A stretch of DNA of 64,000 bases. It comes from Alphaproteobacteria bacterium (lineage in GTDB: Bacteria; Pseudomonadota; Alphaproteobacteria; Sphingomonadales; Emcibacteraceae). The notes under the pieces were generated by a model. It searched no databases. It was not told the origin of the DNA and saw only the letters and a program-made list of their open reading frames with translations. Location of the stretch: contig JAUIDN010000011.1 in the NCBI GenBank assembly GCA_030428615.1, forward strand, positions 47,689-111,688. Reading direction: 5' to 3'. The first letter of the stretch is position 1. Every line of letters begins with the position of its first letter. Of the stretch, positions 7,657 to 16,149 are shown piece by piece. Both the position numbers and the translations under genes were made by a program.

Positions 7657-8231
7657 GCTCCGGTCTCCTCAACATTGAGAAGTCCAAACCCAATCACATC
7701 AAATCTGACTTCAATCAGTGGGGCTGTATTTTCATCCCTCATGCCTTTCACATCAATTGTAATATTTTCGAGAGAGAGCATTTTTTGATGACTTCTGATA
7801 GATCTTAAAACGGCAACGAGATCTTCCATATATAACTTTGTCCTTATCTGCACCGAGATGCGTTTCATGCCGTCTTCGTCTTCAATAGATCCAGAGCGCA
7901 TATTTTCGATATTCACCTCCATACTGGAAAAGAGATCGCGCACATCACGCGAAAGATAGGCGACCAGATCGTCTTCGTCTGTGCCAAGATAAAATAAATC
8001 CGTAACCGGTTGGGTGCTCAAATCGTTCAATCTAGATTTCAGGGGGTCTTCAGATGCGAGTACCTGCTGATAATTTTGCACTCTCTTCTCAAGCAACTGA
8101 ATTTGGTCACGTCGCTCTGCTATATTGTCGAAAGCTGGTATCACCATCGACGCGAAAATCATCCAAATGAGGAGCCCTAAAAGGGTTAAAGCGAGCATTT
8201 TTTGCTGCGAGGGAGAGATAAGATTACTCAT
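7653..8231 (-). CDS. gspM: Type II secretion assembly-platform protein GspM
   Basis: About 192 residues from the third of three tandem ATGs (8237, 8234, 8231). A GGGAGG ribosome site lies just upstream, inside the end of gspL. One transmembrane helix is near the N-terminus (MLALTLLGLLIWMIFASMVI), followed by a coiled coil (IAERRDQIQLLEKRVQNYQQVL) and a periplasmic ferredoxin-like domain ending in FDVIGFGLLNVEE. GspM partners GspL in the inner membrane. Gene order between gspL and gspC, overlapping on both sides, supports the call more than residue conservation, which is low in this family. Confidence 0.75.
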   Translation of the reverse strand: MSNLISPSQQKMLALTLLGLLIWMIFASMVIPAFDNIAERRDQIQLLEKRVQNYQQVLASEDPLKSRLNDLSTQPVTDLFYLGTDEDDLVAYLSRDVRDLFSSMEVNIENMRSGSIEDEDGMKRISVQIRTKLYMEDLVAVLRSIRSHQKMLSLENITIDVKGMRDENTAPLIEVRFDVIGFGLLNVEETGA

Positions 8232-9306
8232 CATCATCACCTCCCACAATTCTCATGGAAAGAGTAAACTGTTCAACCGTTCTTTCACTGTCGGATCGAA
8301 TTCTTGTCCCATTATTCGAAATATCCGTCAGATATTGCGTTTGAGAAAGCTGTTCAATTATAATGCCCGTGTTTGGGGAAGTACCGCTCATGGTAATTTT
8401 ACGGCCAGCTTGCCGATAGTTTGAAAGCCAACTGTCCTCCGGAATTGCGCCGGTCAATTGTTCCAGCAAATACTCAAAACGCATACGGGATGCTTTGGCT
8501 CTGTAAAAATGCTCCAGTTTTTCAAAATTTTCGATCTCCCGCTCCAATGCGAGGACGGACTGAGATTTAACCGATAATTCCGTAATATGGCTGTTTAAAA
8601 ACGCTATCCGCTCATCCATGATCCCCAACCACACATTAAAACAAAGCAATCCAAGTACCATCGTTGTTGCGCAGAGCCCGCCGATGAGGGTTCTGTTCTT
8701 TGCTTTATATTGTGCTTCCAGATTTACGAACTGATAGATATGAGAGGAAACAGAGGAGGAAGGTGCGCAGATATTTTTTACGTGAAGGCCTATTTTTTCA
8801 AGATGGTTTATCAATTCATCTGCAATGTGCTTTTTTATCATTGCAAGACTGACCATGACATATTCCTTATGGTCAGCTTCACCGATCAGAAAACTGTCAC
8901 AATAGATTTTGCTTTCATGTAGCGGCAACAGTGAAGGGAGTTCATATTGGAGAACGTTTTTATAATCGTTTCTTACCACATACGGCAGTTCGACGGGACG
9001 TTCAAATATCATTTCATGTGAGAGATGGATGGCGCAAAGGCCCGTCAGGTTGGATGATAGAAAGTCCACAAATGTTTGATCAGCCAAAAGCGTTTGAAAC
9101 GCGCCCTTAAATCTTTTTTCCCGGACGTCCCCATCCTGTTCAAAAATAACCGTCACAGAATCCGCTGTTATGAGGATCTTATTTCCGTGTTGCGACGTTT
9201 TAAAAAAAACCTTCAGTTTCATTGGGATCATTGATCCCAATGTGTTGAGCCACCAGTCCAGAAAACCCGAAAGGGGGGCATATATGTTCTTTATTCTCTC
9301 CATCAT
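8224..9306 (-). CDS. gspL: Type II secretion protein GspL (PilM/PilN-like)
   Basis: A 360-residue protein. The N-terminal half (about 30-190) is a cytoplasmic actin-like domain, with KVFFKTSQHGNKILITADSV and VVRNDYKNVLQYELPSLLPL. A transmembrane helix at about 205-228 (TLIGGLCATTMVLGLLCFNVW) leads into a coiled coil and a periplasmic domain with AIPEDSWLSNYRQAGRKI, a PilN/GspL signature. GspL anchors the GspE ATPase to the membrane platform. The order gspJ-gspL-gspM is standard. The protein is slightly shorter than the usual ~400 residues but complete. Confidence 0.85.
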   Translation of the reverse strand: MMERIKNIYAPLSGFLDWWLNTLGSMIPMKLKVFFKTSQHGNKILITADSVTVIFEQDGDVREKRFKGAFQTLLADQTFVDFLSSNLTGLCAIHLSHEMIFERPVELPYVVRNDYKNVLQYELPSLLPLHESKIYCDSFLIGEADHKEYVMVSLAMIKKHIADELINHLEKIGLHVKNICAPSSSVSSHIYQFVNLEAQYKAKNRTLIGGLCATTMVLGLLCFNVWLGIMDERIAFLNSHITELSVKSQSVLALEREIENFEKLEHFYRAKASRMRFEYLLEQLTGAIPEDSWLSNYRQAGRKITMSGTSPNTGIIIEQLSQTQYLTDISNNGTRIRSDSERTVEQFTLSMRIVGGDDDE

Positions 9307-9309
9307 AAG

Positions 9310-9903
9310 CTACCGTAACCGGCACTCCCTGGTTACCGGGTCATACTGACAGTCATTGGTGTGAGTGAGGGCGGTCTCAATAACCATTTCCGGCCAGAAT
9401 CCATCCTGATCCAGAGCAATTTTCACAAAAGCCGGATGCGTTTCCCATGTCCAGACGGGTAGCCAATTCCCAACGCGCCTCAAATCCGATCCGCTATATT
9501 CAAAATGTGCCTGACTAAAACCATCCACCAACACCAAGCTACCTTCGTCATTAAGGTCAGATATTGATTTCCAGGACATCACAAGATCAGAATTTTTAAG
9601 CTCAAGTGTAACTTCGTAAAGCAGACTGTTTTGTCCATCTTTGCTTAAGCTGGTCACAAACGTCATGTACGATGGCGTCCCCTCAAAAGAACCGGAGCGG
9701 GGGAATGATTGAGCGATCGTGTCCCTGATCAGGTGTTGTATCTGCATTACATCTTCGCTGGCCTCAGAAAAGCGCACTGTTCGCTCCACGGCCCTTACTG
9801 AATAGTCAAGGCTGCTATAAAGCGCGATCATCACCATGCTCATCAGTGAAAGGGAAACAAGCAGTTCAATAAGCGTAAAACCTTCGTCCGACTTGAAGTT
9901 CAT
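9310..9903 (-). CDS. gspJ: Type II secretion minor pseudopilin GspJ
   Basis: A 197-residue protein starting MNFKSDEGFTLIELLVSLSLMSM, with the class III prepilin site EG/FTLIELL followed by a hydrophobic helix. The C-terminal domain ends in NDCQYDPVTRECRLR, with a possible disulfide. It begins directly after the gspI stop. GspJ is part of the GspI-J-K tip complex of the pseudopilus. Family members share little beyond the N-terminus, so position in the operon and length (about 200) carry the assignment. Confidence 0.85.
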   Translation of the reverse strand: MNFKSDEGFTLIELLVSLSLMSMVMIALYSSLDYSVRAVERTVRFSEASEDVMQIQHLIRDTIAQSFPRSGSFEGTPSYMTFVTSLSKDGQNSLLYEVTLELKNSDLVMSWKSISDLNDEGSLVLVDGFSQAHFEYSGSDLRRVGNWLPVWTWETHPAFVKIALDQDGFWPEMVIETALTHTNDCQYDPVTRECRLR

Positions 9904-10305
9904 CTAACGCCTCCCCCTTACATAATCACCCGGCACCAGTTTCAGCGTTTCAAAAGCAACCTCCCGCTCACCGCGAAACTCATCCCAGGTAACAGAAACC
10001 TTGATATTCAGTAGATGCGGCAAACCGTCTTCCTCCTCCTGGCTCGTGTCAGTAATAGTGGATACCCAACGATAGTTACCGATCTCACCTTCCGTGCTTT
10101 CCCCCACGATGACCGCTTCTGACATTTTTGATTTGGCAATAAGGATTGCCTCAGCTTCGTTTTTTGCAGTGTCAGAGGCAAATACCCCGCTTCCCAGCAT
10201 CATGTAAATGACACCGAGCGCCCCGGATAAAATCACAAACGCCACAAGCACCTCAAGCAGGGTAAAGCCGTCTTCGTTACTGAAAATGGTCAAATTATCC
10301 CGCAT
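9904..10305 (-). CDS. gspI: Type II secretion minor pseudopilin GspI
   Basis: A 133-residue protein from ATG 10305, which overlaps the end of gspH by 11 bases. A longer frame reaching 10356 lacks a prepilin-like leader. It starts MRDNLTIFSNEDGFTLLEVLVAFVIL, with cleavage expected after EDG. The segment NEAEAILIAKSKMSEA resembles the conserved A-x-x-A-x-x-K helix of GspI. It acts as a minor subunit starting pseudopilus assembly with GspJ and GspK. Length and position are normal. Confidence 0.88.
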   Translation of the reverse strand: MRDNLTIFSNEDGFTLLEVLVAFVILSGALGVIYMMLGSGVFASDTAKNEAEAILIAKSKMSEAVIVGESTEGEIGNYRWVSTITDTSQEEEDGLPHLLNIKVSVTWDEFRGEREVAFETLKLVPGDYVRGRR

Positions 10306-10738
10306 GCCGGACCTCCACTTGTCCCTTGGGCCATTCCGACGATATGGAAAGCTCACGATTATCCGACTTTAAAACAAGGTCAATACCGCTATTGGTGCCG
10401 TCCGGATAAAAGCTGATCTGGTTGCCATAGGCGTTCTCGGCGCGTGAGATCAGGACCATATCCTGCTCAAGAGCAACCATACGTTCCACGCCCGAATATC
10501 TATACCCGTGACCGTCTTCCGCAATTTCAAACTGAAGGACCTTGCCACCTGTTACCGCACGGGTTCTTAAAGAACGAAGATCACTGGCAATTTGCTGCGC
10601 AGCCCTATTGAGCTGAACATTTCCTGATTTACCAATCATAAGCGGCGTCACAAGCAGATAGGACATGACCAGAATACTGATCACCACAAGAAGCTCGAGA
10701 AGGGTATAGCCATCCTGATCATAATACGCGGCTTTCAT
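10295..10738 (-). CDS. gspH: Type II secretion minor pseudopilin GspH
   Basis: A 147-residue protein starting MKAAYYDQDGYTLLELLVVISIL. The residue after the cleavage Gly is Tyr rather than the usual Phe, as in the neighbouring gspG. A GspH-like pattern follows: NRAAQQIASDLRSLRTRAVTGGK and FYPDGTNSG. GspH links the pseudopilus tip complex to the GspG shaft. It starts one base after the gspG stop and overlaps gspI. Confidence 0.88.
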   Translation of the reverse strand: MKAAYYDQDGYTLLELLVVISILVMSYLLVTPLMIGKSGNVQLNRAAQQIASDLRSLRTRAVTGGKVLQFEIAEDGHGYRYSGVERMVALEQDMVLISRAENAYGNQISFYPDGTNSGIDLVLKSDNRELSISSEWPKGQVEVRHAG

Positions 10739-10739
10739 A

Positions 10740-11165
10740 TCACGGCTCCCAGCTTATGATATCGGCATTATCCCCTTCGCCACCTTCCCTCTTATCTGCA
10801 CCCCATGAATAAACGTCAAAATCGCCGTGTTCACCGGGATAACGGTATTTAAATGGCTCCCCCCACGGGTCCAGAATATTTGATTGTTTGCTGACATAGG
10901 GACCAAACCAGCTTTTGGCATCTTCCGGTTTTTCAAGAAGAGCGTTCAGCCCCTGTTCCGTGGTCGGATATGTACCCGCGTCCATTTTATAAAAGTCGAG
11001 CGCGGAGACGATGGCTTCAATCTGAAGGTCCGCTGTCCCCGATTTGGCCCGGCCAAGATATTTCATTATCTGAGGCGCGGCAATCCCGGCAATTAAACCC
11101 AGGATAACCAGAACCACCAACAGTTCCATCAGCGTATAGCCATCTTCATTTTTAAGTGCTTTCAT
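10740..11165 (-). CDS. gspG: Type II secretion major pseudopilin GspG
   Basis: A 141-residue protein starting MKALKNEDGYTLMELLVVLVILGL, a class III prepilin leader with Tyr at +1. The body carries the strongly conserved GspG features GIAAPQIMKYLGRAKSGTADLQI, YPTTEQGLNALLEKP and NILDPWGEPFKYRYPG, then GDFDVYSWGADKREGGEGDNADI, the calcium-binding loop region. It polymerises into the pseudopilus that pushes substrate through GspD. It lies 24 bases after gspF. Confidence 0.96.
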   Translation of the reverse strand: MKALKNEDGYTLMELLVVLVILGLIAGIAAPQIMKYLGRAKSGTADLQIEAIVSALDFYKMDAGTYPTTEQGLNALLEKPEDAKSWFGPYVSKQSNILDPWGEPFKYRYPGEHGDFDVYSWGADKREGGEGDNADIISWEP

Positions 11166-11188
11166 TTTATGTCCCCAATTTATCCCGT

Positions 11189-12406
11189 TTAAAATGCAAG
11201 TTCGTTAATGCTCATGATCCCAAGAAGAACCGAGGCGATCATCCCGGCAATGATAAACCCCATAATGATGGTAAGACCTGGCACCAGCAGCGCCATCAGC
11301 TTATCCACAACGTTTGTGACGTCTTTTTCCATGACATCCGCTGTTCGGATCAGCATGTCCCCAAGCTTTCCCGTATCTTCGCCAACCCGGGTAAGTTCGG
11401 TGACAAGCGGCGGTGCAATGTCGGTGCGCAAATATTCACCGGAAAGGCTCGCCCCTTCCTTCACGCGTTTAAAAATGTCGTTAATTATCTGCTCGATATA
11501 GCTATTGTTAACCCCACTGATTGCGATGCCAAAGGCGGAAACAAGCGGCAGGCCATTTAAGGTCAATGTCCCGAGCATACGGTGAAACCGCGCAAATTCC
11601 GCCTTCCGTATCAAGGTGCCAACCAGAAAAACATTAAGGATCTTCTGGTCAGTTTTCTTCTTTATAGTCGTATTTTGAAGCGCGGCCACACCCCCCAAGG
11701 ATGTTACGGCCAGCAAAATGGCAATCAAAAAACCATAATTGGTCATCACATGACTGAAATTCATCACCACGACGGTGATCCACGGCAACTTGTCATAGGC
11801 CTGATCAAAAATCGGCTCGAACTGCGGGATGATCACGGTGACAATCAAAACCATGGCAAACACCACCATCAAAACCAGGATAGTGGGATAAATCAGCGCG
11901 GATTTTATTTTTTCCCGAACGTCATGGGAGCGCTCAAGGTAAGCACTTAAATTTTCGAGCACCTCCGCAAGCGTTCCGCTGGCTTCCCCCGCGCCGATCA
12001 TGCTGATATAAAATTTTGGGAATTTTCCACCTTCCCTGCTTAACGCATCCCTAAAACTGTCTCCCTCACTGATATGACGATGAAGGTTCTGGATCATTTC
12101 CTGATTACGCTTGCTCTGCTTCATATTCAGGAGGATCGAGAGCGATTTTATCAGTGTCAGGCCAGCCCCCACCAATGTCGCCAGCTCCCGCGTGAAATTC
12201 AGCAGATCTTTTGTTCGTAAAACACGGGACTGAAACAGGGGTTTATTGAGCAGCGTCACAATCCCGGTTTGCGATTTTGTGATATTGATCGGGATCAGTC
12301 CCTTTTTCTTAAGATCGTTGACCACAAGATCAACGCTGGCGGCGGTCATTTCACCTGCTGCATTTTTTCCCTGTCTGTCTATAGCGCGGTATGAATATTG
12401 TCTCAT
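11189..12406 (-). CDS. gspF: Type II secretion inner-membrane platform protein GspF
   Basis: A 405-residue protein from ATG 12406, which shares one base with the gspE stop. Two homologous GspF domains are visible (LNFTRELATLVGAGLTLIKSL and FHRMLGTLTLNGLPLVSAFGIA). The hydrophobic segments lie at about 170-195 (SALIYPTILVLMVVFAMVLI), 220-240 and 375-400 (GLTIIMGFIIAGMIASVLLGI). GspF is the polytopic core of the assembly platform contacting GspE and the pseudopilins. The sequence is full length with no sign of decay. Confidence 0.96.
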   Translation of the reverse strand: MRQYSYRAIDRQGKNAAGEMTAASVDLVVNDLKKKGLIPINITKSQTGIVTLLNKPLFQSRVLRTKDLLNFTRELATLVGAGLTLIKSLSILLNMKQSKRNQEMIQNLHRHISEGDSFRDALSREGGKFPKFYISMIGAGEASGTLAEVLENLSAYLERSHDVREKIKSALIYPTILVLMVVFAMVLIVTVIIPQFEPIFDQAYDKLPWITVVVMNFSHVMTNYGFLIAILLAVTSLGGVAALQNTTIKKKTDQKILNVFLVGTLIRKAEFARFHRMLGTLTLNGLPLVSAFGIAISGVNNSYIEQIINDIFKRVKEGASLSGEYLRTDIAPPLVTELTRVGEDTGKLGDMLIRTADVMEKDVTNVVDKLMALLVPGLTIIMGFIIAGMIASVLLGIMSINELAF

Positions 12407-14010
12407 CACACCCCCTCCTGTCCTAGGACGCGGTATACTTCCTGCTTTGATGTCACACCGCTTCTTACAAGCATTTCAGCCTGATCAAGCATGGTTCGCA
12501 TGCCTTCAGATTGGGCGATAGATTCGATTTCTTTGATGTCAGCCTTGCGTTTAATCAGATCGTTGATTTTACCACTGGTTTCCAGAAGCTCAACCACCAT
12601 CGTCCGGCCCTTATATCCGCTATTCTGGCATTGCGCGCAACCAACAGGTTCATATCTATCACCTGACTTCCGTTTGCAGGCATCACAAAGTTTACGCACC
12701 AAACGCTGCGCCATCACCATGTTCAAAGTTGACGCGAGCAGGAAGTCCTCAACCCCCATATCGACCAGTCGCGTGATCGCCCCGGCCGCGGAGTTTGTAT
12801 GAAGGGTGGAGAGAATGAGATGCCCGGTAAGCGACGCCTGCACCGCGATATTGGCGGTTTCGATATCACGGATTTCCCCGACCATCATGATATCCGGGTC
12901 CTGCCGTAAAAAGGACCGCAGGGCGGAGGCAAAATCAAGCCCGATGGATGCGTTCACCTGCACCTGATTGATCCCGTCCAGCATATATTCTATAGGGTCC
13001 TCAATGGTCAGTATTTTGCGGTCCGGCCGGTTGAGTATTTTAAGCGCGGTATATAGGGTTGTTGTCTTGCCGCTGCCCGTTGGGCCGGTGACCAGAATGA
13101 TCCCGTTGGATTTTGAGAGTGATTTGTGAAACTTGGGAAGTTCGGATTTGGGAAAGCCCAACATCCCCGGATCAAGAACCAGTTTATGCTGGTTTAAAAT
13201 TCGCAATACCACACTTTCCCCAAAGGCGGTCGGTGTTGTTGACACCCGAAAATCGACATCCCGCCCGCCAATCGCCATACGCAGCCTTCCGTCCTGCGGC
13301 AATCGGCGCTCGGCGATATCAAGCCCGGCGAGGATTTTTATTCTGGATACAATTGCCGCCTTGAATTTTACGGGCGGGTCTTCCTGATCTTCCAGCATGC
13401 CATCAATCCGGATGCGGATTTTAAGCACCGCTTCCATCGGTTCTATATGAATATCAGATGCCCCCATATTCACCGCTGATTGCAGAAGGCGGTTAACATA
13501 ACGGATAACTGGCGCTTCACTGGCCAGATCCTTCAACCTTGCCAGATCATCACCGTCAAATTCGGAACTGCTTTCTTCTCCCAATTCGTCCGCGGCACCG
13601 TCCCCCAACCGGTGGAGTATCTCCGACAAAGGTGCCACAAGATACTCCACCGTCTTACCAGTGGCATATTCAATCGCTGATTTGGGGATAGGGTCAAGCG
13701 GATTGGCCACTGCTAATCTGATCTGATCATCATTTTCTTCAACCGGGTATGCACGCACGGCGTTCAGAAATGCGTGTTCGATTTCAGGGCAAACCTGGTC
13801 ACCGTTCGAAAGCCCATCAAAGTCAGTTGCCTGAAAGTTACAAAGGGATGAATAGGACTTTACCAGATCCTGTTCGGATACCAGCCCAAGCTTGCTGAGC
13901 ACTGCGCCAATATCCTCACGGCTTTCATCCGCAACACGCTTCGCCCGTTCCAGTGCTTGGTCGGCAACAAGATTGTTTTCAAGTAAATATTGTGACAATG
14001 CGGTATCCAA
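12406..14010 (-). CDS. gspE: Type II secretion assembly ATPase GspE
   Basis: About 534 residues. It comprises an N-terminal MshEN-like domain (IGAVLSKLGLVSEQDLVKSY), the N2E region, Walker A GPTGSGKTTTLY, Asp box and Walker B DIMMVGEIRD, a His box (STLHTNSAAGAITRL) and the four-Cys zinc module CDACKR ... CAQC typical of GspE and absent from many PilB proteins. It hydrolyses ATP to drive pseudopilus assembly. No ATG lies near the N-terminus. A TTG at 14010 six bases after GGGAG is preferred, and a TTG at 14031 is the other option. It is the first gene of the 11-gene operon. Confidence 0.95.
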   Translation of the reverse strand: MDTALSQYLLENNLVADQALERAKRVADESREDIGAVLSKLGLVSEQDLVKSYSSLCNFQATDFDGLSNGDQVCPEIEHAFLNAVRAYPVEENDDQIRLAVANPLDPIPKSAIEYATGKTVEYLVAPLSEILHRLGDGAADELGEESSSEFDGDDLARLKDLASEAPVIRYVNRLLQSAVNMGASDIHIEPMEAVLKIRIRIDGMLEDQEDPPVKFKAAIVSRIKILAGLDIAERRLPQDGRLRMAIGGRDVDFRVSTTPTAFGESVVLRILNQHKLVLDPGMLGFPKSELPKFHKSLSKSNGIILVTGPTGSGKTTTLYTALKILNRPDRKILTIEDPIEYMLDGINQVQVNASIGLDFASALRSFLRQDPDIMMVGEIRDIETANIAVQASLTGHLILSTLHTNSAAGAITRLVDMGVEDFLLASTLNMVMAQRLVRKLCDACKRKSGDRYEPVGCAQCQNSGYKGRTMVVELLETSGKINDLIKRKADIKEIESIAQSEGMRTMLDQAEMLVRSGVTSKQEVYRVLGQEGV

Positions 14011-14031
14011 ACAAAGCTCCCAAGTACGCAA

Positions 14032-14595
14032 AGTTAAATTTAATATATACTATTATAAGATGTAATAATATGGCAATATTGTGGCACAAATTAAGAAACT
14101 AACTATATACAATTTTAATAAAAATTAATGATAATTACCATTTATATTCAGTATATTATGGCAATAAAAATATTGGCTCACCTCAATTCTTATTCATCTT
14201 ATTTACGCACAGATTGATTTTAATATCATTTATAAAATATTCCCTTAAAAGTAGTTAAAATTGAAACAAAAGTTTGACAAAACGTGCAATATTGAGAGGG
14301 GGAGTACTAGCGGGTCATAAATTACTGGGAAAGCGCAATGATGAGCCGGAGCAACGCGAGGCGAGACCGAGCCCATATCTAAATAAAAAAGAGAGATCTG
14401 ATCTCACTTTACTCTCTCTTTCCCACCCTATTAGAATAAGATAAGGTTTCCGGTTCTCACCACCCACACATAATTCAGAGTTCAAAAAACATTATGCTGA
14501 GTGTAATGCCCCAAACTCCGCACATATTTGTATAACAAATTAGGAAGCTGCGAAAGCAGTGAAATGTTAATGGGGGAGTGTTTGGAATCGAGTTT
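14032..14595. other. Non-coding region upstream of the secretion operon
   Basis: No gene recognised. It is very AT-rich near gspE, as expected for a promoter region. A GA/TC-rich pair of blocks (GAGAGATC at about 14389 and ACTCTCTC at about 14410) could fold, but nothing specific is recognised. Confidence 0.4.
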
Positions 14596-14599
14596 TCAA

Positions 14600-14630
14600 A
14601 ACAAAACCCCGCCAACTTAGTCAGCGGGGT
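14600..14630 (-). terminator. Rho-independent terminator of the small lipoprotein operon
   Basis: ACCCCGC (14606-14612) pairs with GCGGGGT (14624-14630) around an 11-base loop. Read on the minus strand, the stem is followed by TTTTGTTTTGAAAA. It lies about 85 bp past the stop at 14714 and would end transcripts from the genes at 14714-15348. Confidence 0.8.
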
Positions 14631-14713
14631 GATATTAAATTTTATTAAGAAAGTAATATATCAATTAAATAAACTGTTCCCCGATACCGATACCAAAGCG
14701 ATAACAATGCCTT

Positions 14714-15013
14714 TTAATCAGTTCTTAGTTTTTTGATAACCGGTTGAGACTTGATGCACTCTCTCTCATTGTCAAACCAGAATTCAAATGCAATAGTAGG
14801 ATCCCGCGGTTCTTCATAATTATAAACGGTAAGGATAACATCATTAATGTCATTCAAATATCCGTTTTGCCCCCCATGCAGACTAAGTTGTGTAAAATTC
14901 ACACCTTTATCGTGGCCTCTAATTTTGTTAAATTCAGAAAGCTTCACAGGTAAAATCTGATCTGCTGTTTCATAGAACCGATCTAAATTTTCTTTTTTTA
15001 TCCTTGAAATCAT
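14714..15013 (-). CDS. Hypothetical protein, 99 residues
   Basis: Not recognised. It starts MISRIKKENLDRFYETADQILPVKLS. The centre reads NKIRGHDKGVNFTQLSLHGGQNGYL, and the acidic middle part (NDINDVILTVYNYEEPRDPTIAFEFWFDNE) looks like a compact beta-rich fold. It has no signal peptide of its own. Its ATG overlaps the stop of the upstream lipoprotein gene by 4 bases (ATGA), so the two are translationally coupled and probably act together. A role as an immunity protein for nearby YD-protein tips is conceivable but unsupported. Confidence 0.6.
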   Translation of the reverse strand: MISRIKKENLDRFYETADQILPVKLSEFNKIRGHDKGVNFTQLSLHGGQNGYLNDINDVILTVYNYEEPRDPTIAFEFWFDNERECIKSQPVIKKLRTD

Positions 15014-15348
15014 CGAGACAGCGCAAACTCCCGTTTTTTTGTATACAATACGTTATAGTCAATATCCACAAACAGATCTCCAACAAATGTATCACCATTA
15101 ACAAATGGTTTTGGTGGCAATACTGAAGTTGCTGAATATTCGTTCATATGTAAAGATTCCATTTCTTTACTGTAATATAAAATACTAGGATTAATACCTT
15201 TACATATACCAAAAGGGCAGAAGCTAGAGACATTATTTTCAGAAGATGCTATTTCTTTAGAATCTAGATTGGGATGACATCCAAATTGCAACAATACAAT
15301 CCCTATCAAAAAGCTTAAGGTAAATAATCTACTCAATTTAATACTCAT
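15010..15348 (-). CDS. Small lipoprotein, 112 residues
   Basis: Starts MSIKLSRLFTLSFLIGIVLLQFGCHPN, a clear lipoprotein signal with Cys in LQFGC. A seven-residue upstream extension is in frame, but this start fits the signal better. The mature part contains SSFCPFGICKG, a close Cys pair, and VGDLFVDIDYNVLYTKKREF. The function is unknown. It is coupled to the downstream 99-residue gene by a 4-base overlap, and a terminator follows that gene. A fragment of an IS6-family element ends immediately upstream. Confidence 0.65.
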   Translation of the reverse strand: MSIKLSRLFTLSFLIGIVLLQFGCHPNLDSKEIASSENNVSSFCPFGICKGINPSILYYSKEMESLHMNEYSATSVLPPKPFVNGDTFVGDLFVDIDYNVLYTKKREFALSR

Positions 15349-15360
15349 ATCTCGGCCTCT

Positions 15361-15434
15361 AAATGGCAAGCCTTGTGGGATAAAAAATATCCTTCGTCGT
15401 TTGCTTCCGCGACAATTAAAGTTAATTTGACAAT
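15361..15434 (+). mobile_element. IS6-family right-end remnant
   Basis: The last codons of an IS6 transposase plus its right terminal repeat. AATGGCAAGCCTTGTGGGA and GTTAATTTGACAAT match the end of the complete copy at 16150-16958, with several differences in between. The rest of this copy is gone. Both copies point the same way and bracket the gene at 15438-16043. Confidence 0.8.
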
Positions 15435-15437
15435 AAA

Positions 15438-16043
15438 CTATGACACCATCAATCCTTTATGGGACTTTATCCATTTTTGTCTTATTTTTTCAAAATGCGC
15501 CTGGCCTTGAAGTATTTTTAGTTCCGCTAGTTCAGGTCGTTTATCATACAATTCATGTATAACCCTACCCAACGCGTTATATACTTCTTTATAGAAAATA
15601 ATGATGTCGCCACTTTCTTCAAACATTAATTCATCACACTCAAACACACTGATTTGAAAATTCGTATTTATAATTTTGAGTTTAAATTTCAACGGACTCG
15701 GAGGATAACTTAGGCAATTTTCGTCCTCGTTGTTGAGGTCCAAAATCACACAATTCACAAGGTTAAGTAACTCGAGAAGGAAACGAAGGACAGGGATATT
15801 TTCTAATACTAAAAAATTGTTATTAATTTCAAACTCACAGTTTCCATTGAATGTATTAATAGAGGCGAATAGAAGCTCCAATCGATCCCTTTTCGCTGGA
15901 TCAAGCAATTGCATTACAGGAACTTCGATCATTTTGTCGTTAAAATCTTTAGCTAACTGTAGTCGATTTTGATGAAATACATTTAAATTTCCATAGTCTG
16001 TAATTTGATGTCGAATATTCATTTTAATCATAGATGGCACCAT
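15438..16043 (-). CDS. Hypothetical protein, 201 residues
   Basis: Not recognised. It starts MVPSMIKMNIRHQITDYGNLN; Met5 or Met8 could also be used, since no ribosome site clearly decides. It is leucine- and asparagine-rich in the middle (LENIPVLRFLLELLNLVNCVILDLN) and ends HFEKIRQKWIKSHKGLMVS. No signal peptide or membrane segment is seen. The gene lies between an IS6 remnant and a complete IS6 element in the same orientation, so it was probably delivered or trapped by them. Confidence 0.55.
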   Translation of the reverse strand: MVPSMIKMNIRHQITDYGNLNVFHQNRLQLAKDFNDKMIEVPVMQLLDPAKRDRLELLFASINTFNGNCEFEINNNFLVLENIPVLRFLLELLNLVNCVILDLNNEDENCLSYPPSPLKFKLKIINTNFQISVFECDELMFEESGDIIIFYKEVYNALGRVIHELYDKRPELAELKILQGQAHFEKIRQKWIKSHKGLMVS

Positions 16044-16149
16044 CGATTAGCTATTAAATCATTAAGGTATAGGATACGCATTATACAAAAACCACAGACC
16101 GAGTGATGGATCTGGCGCACCTAGATAAAAACGAACCCAATTTGTATTT

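Noticed and set aside
11582..11950. Plus-strand frame of 122 codons over gspF
   Set aside because: It is entirely inside the conserved gspF sequence on the other strand; its composition is His/Asn-rich and not protein-like.
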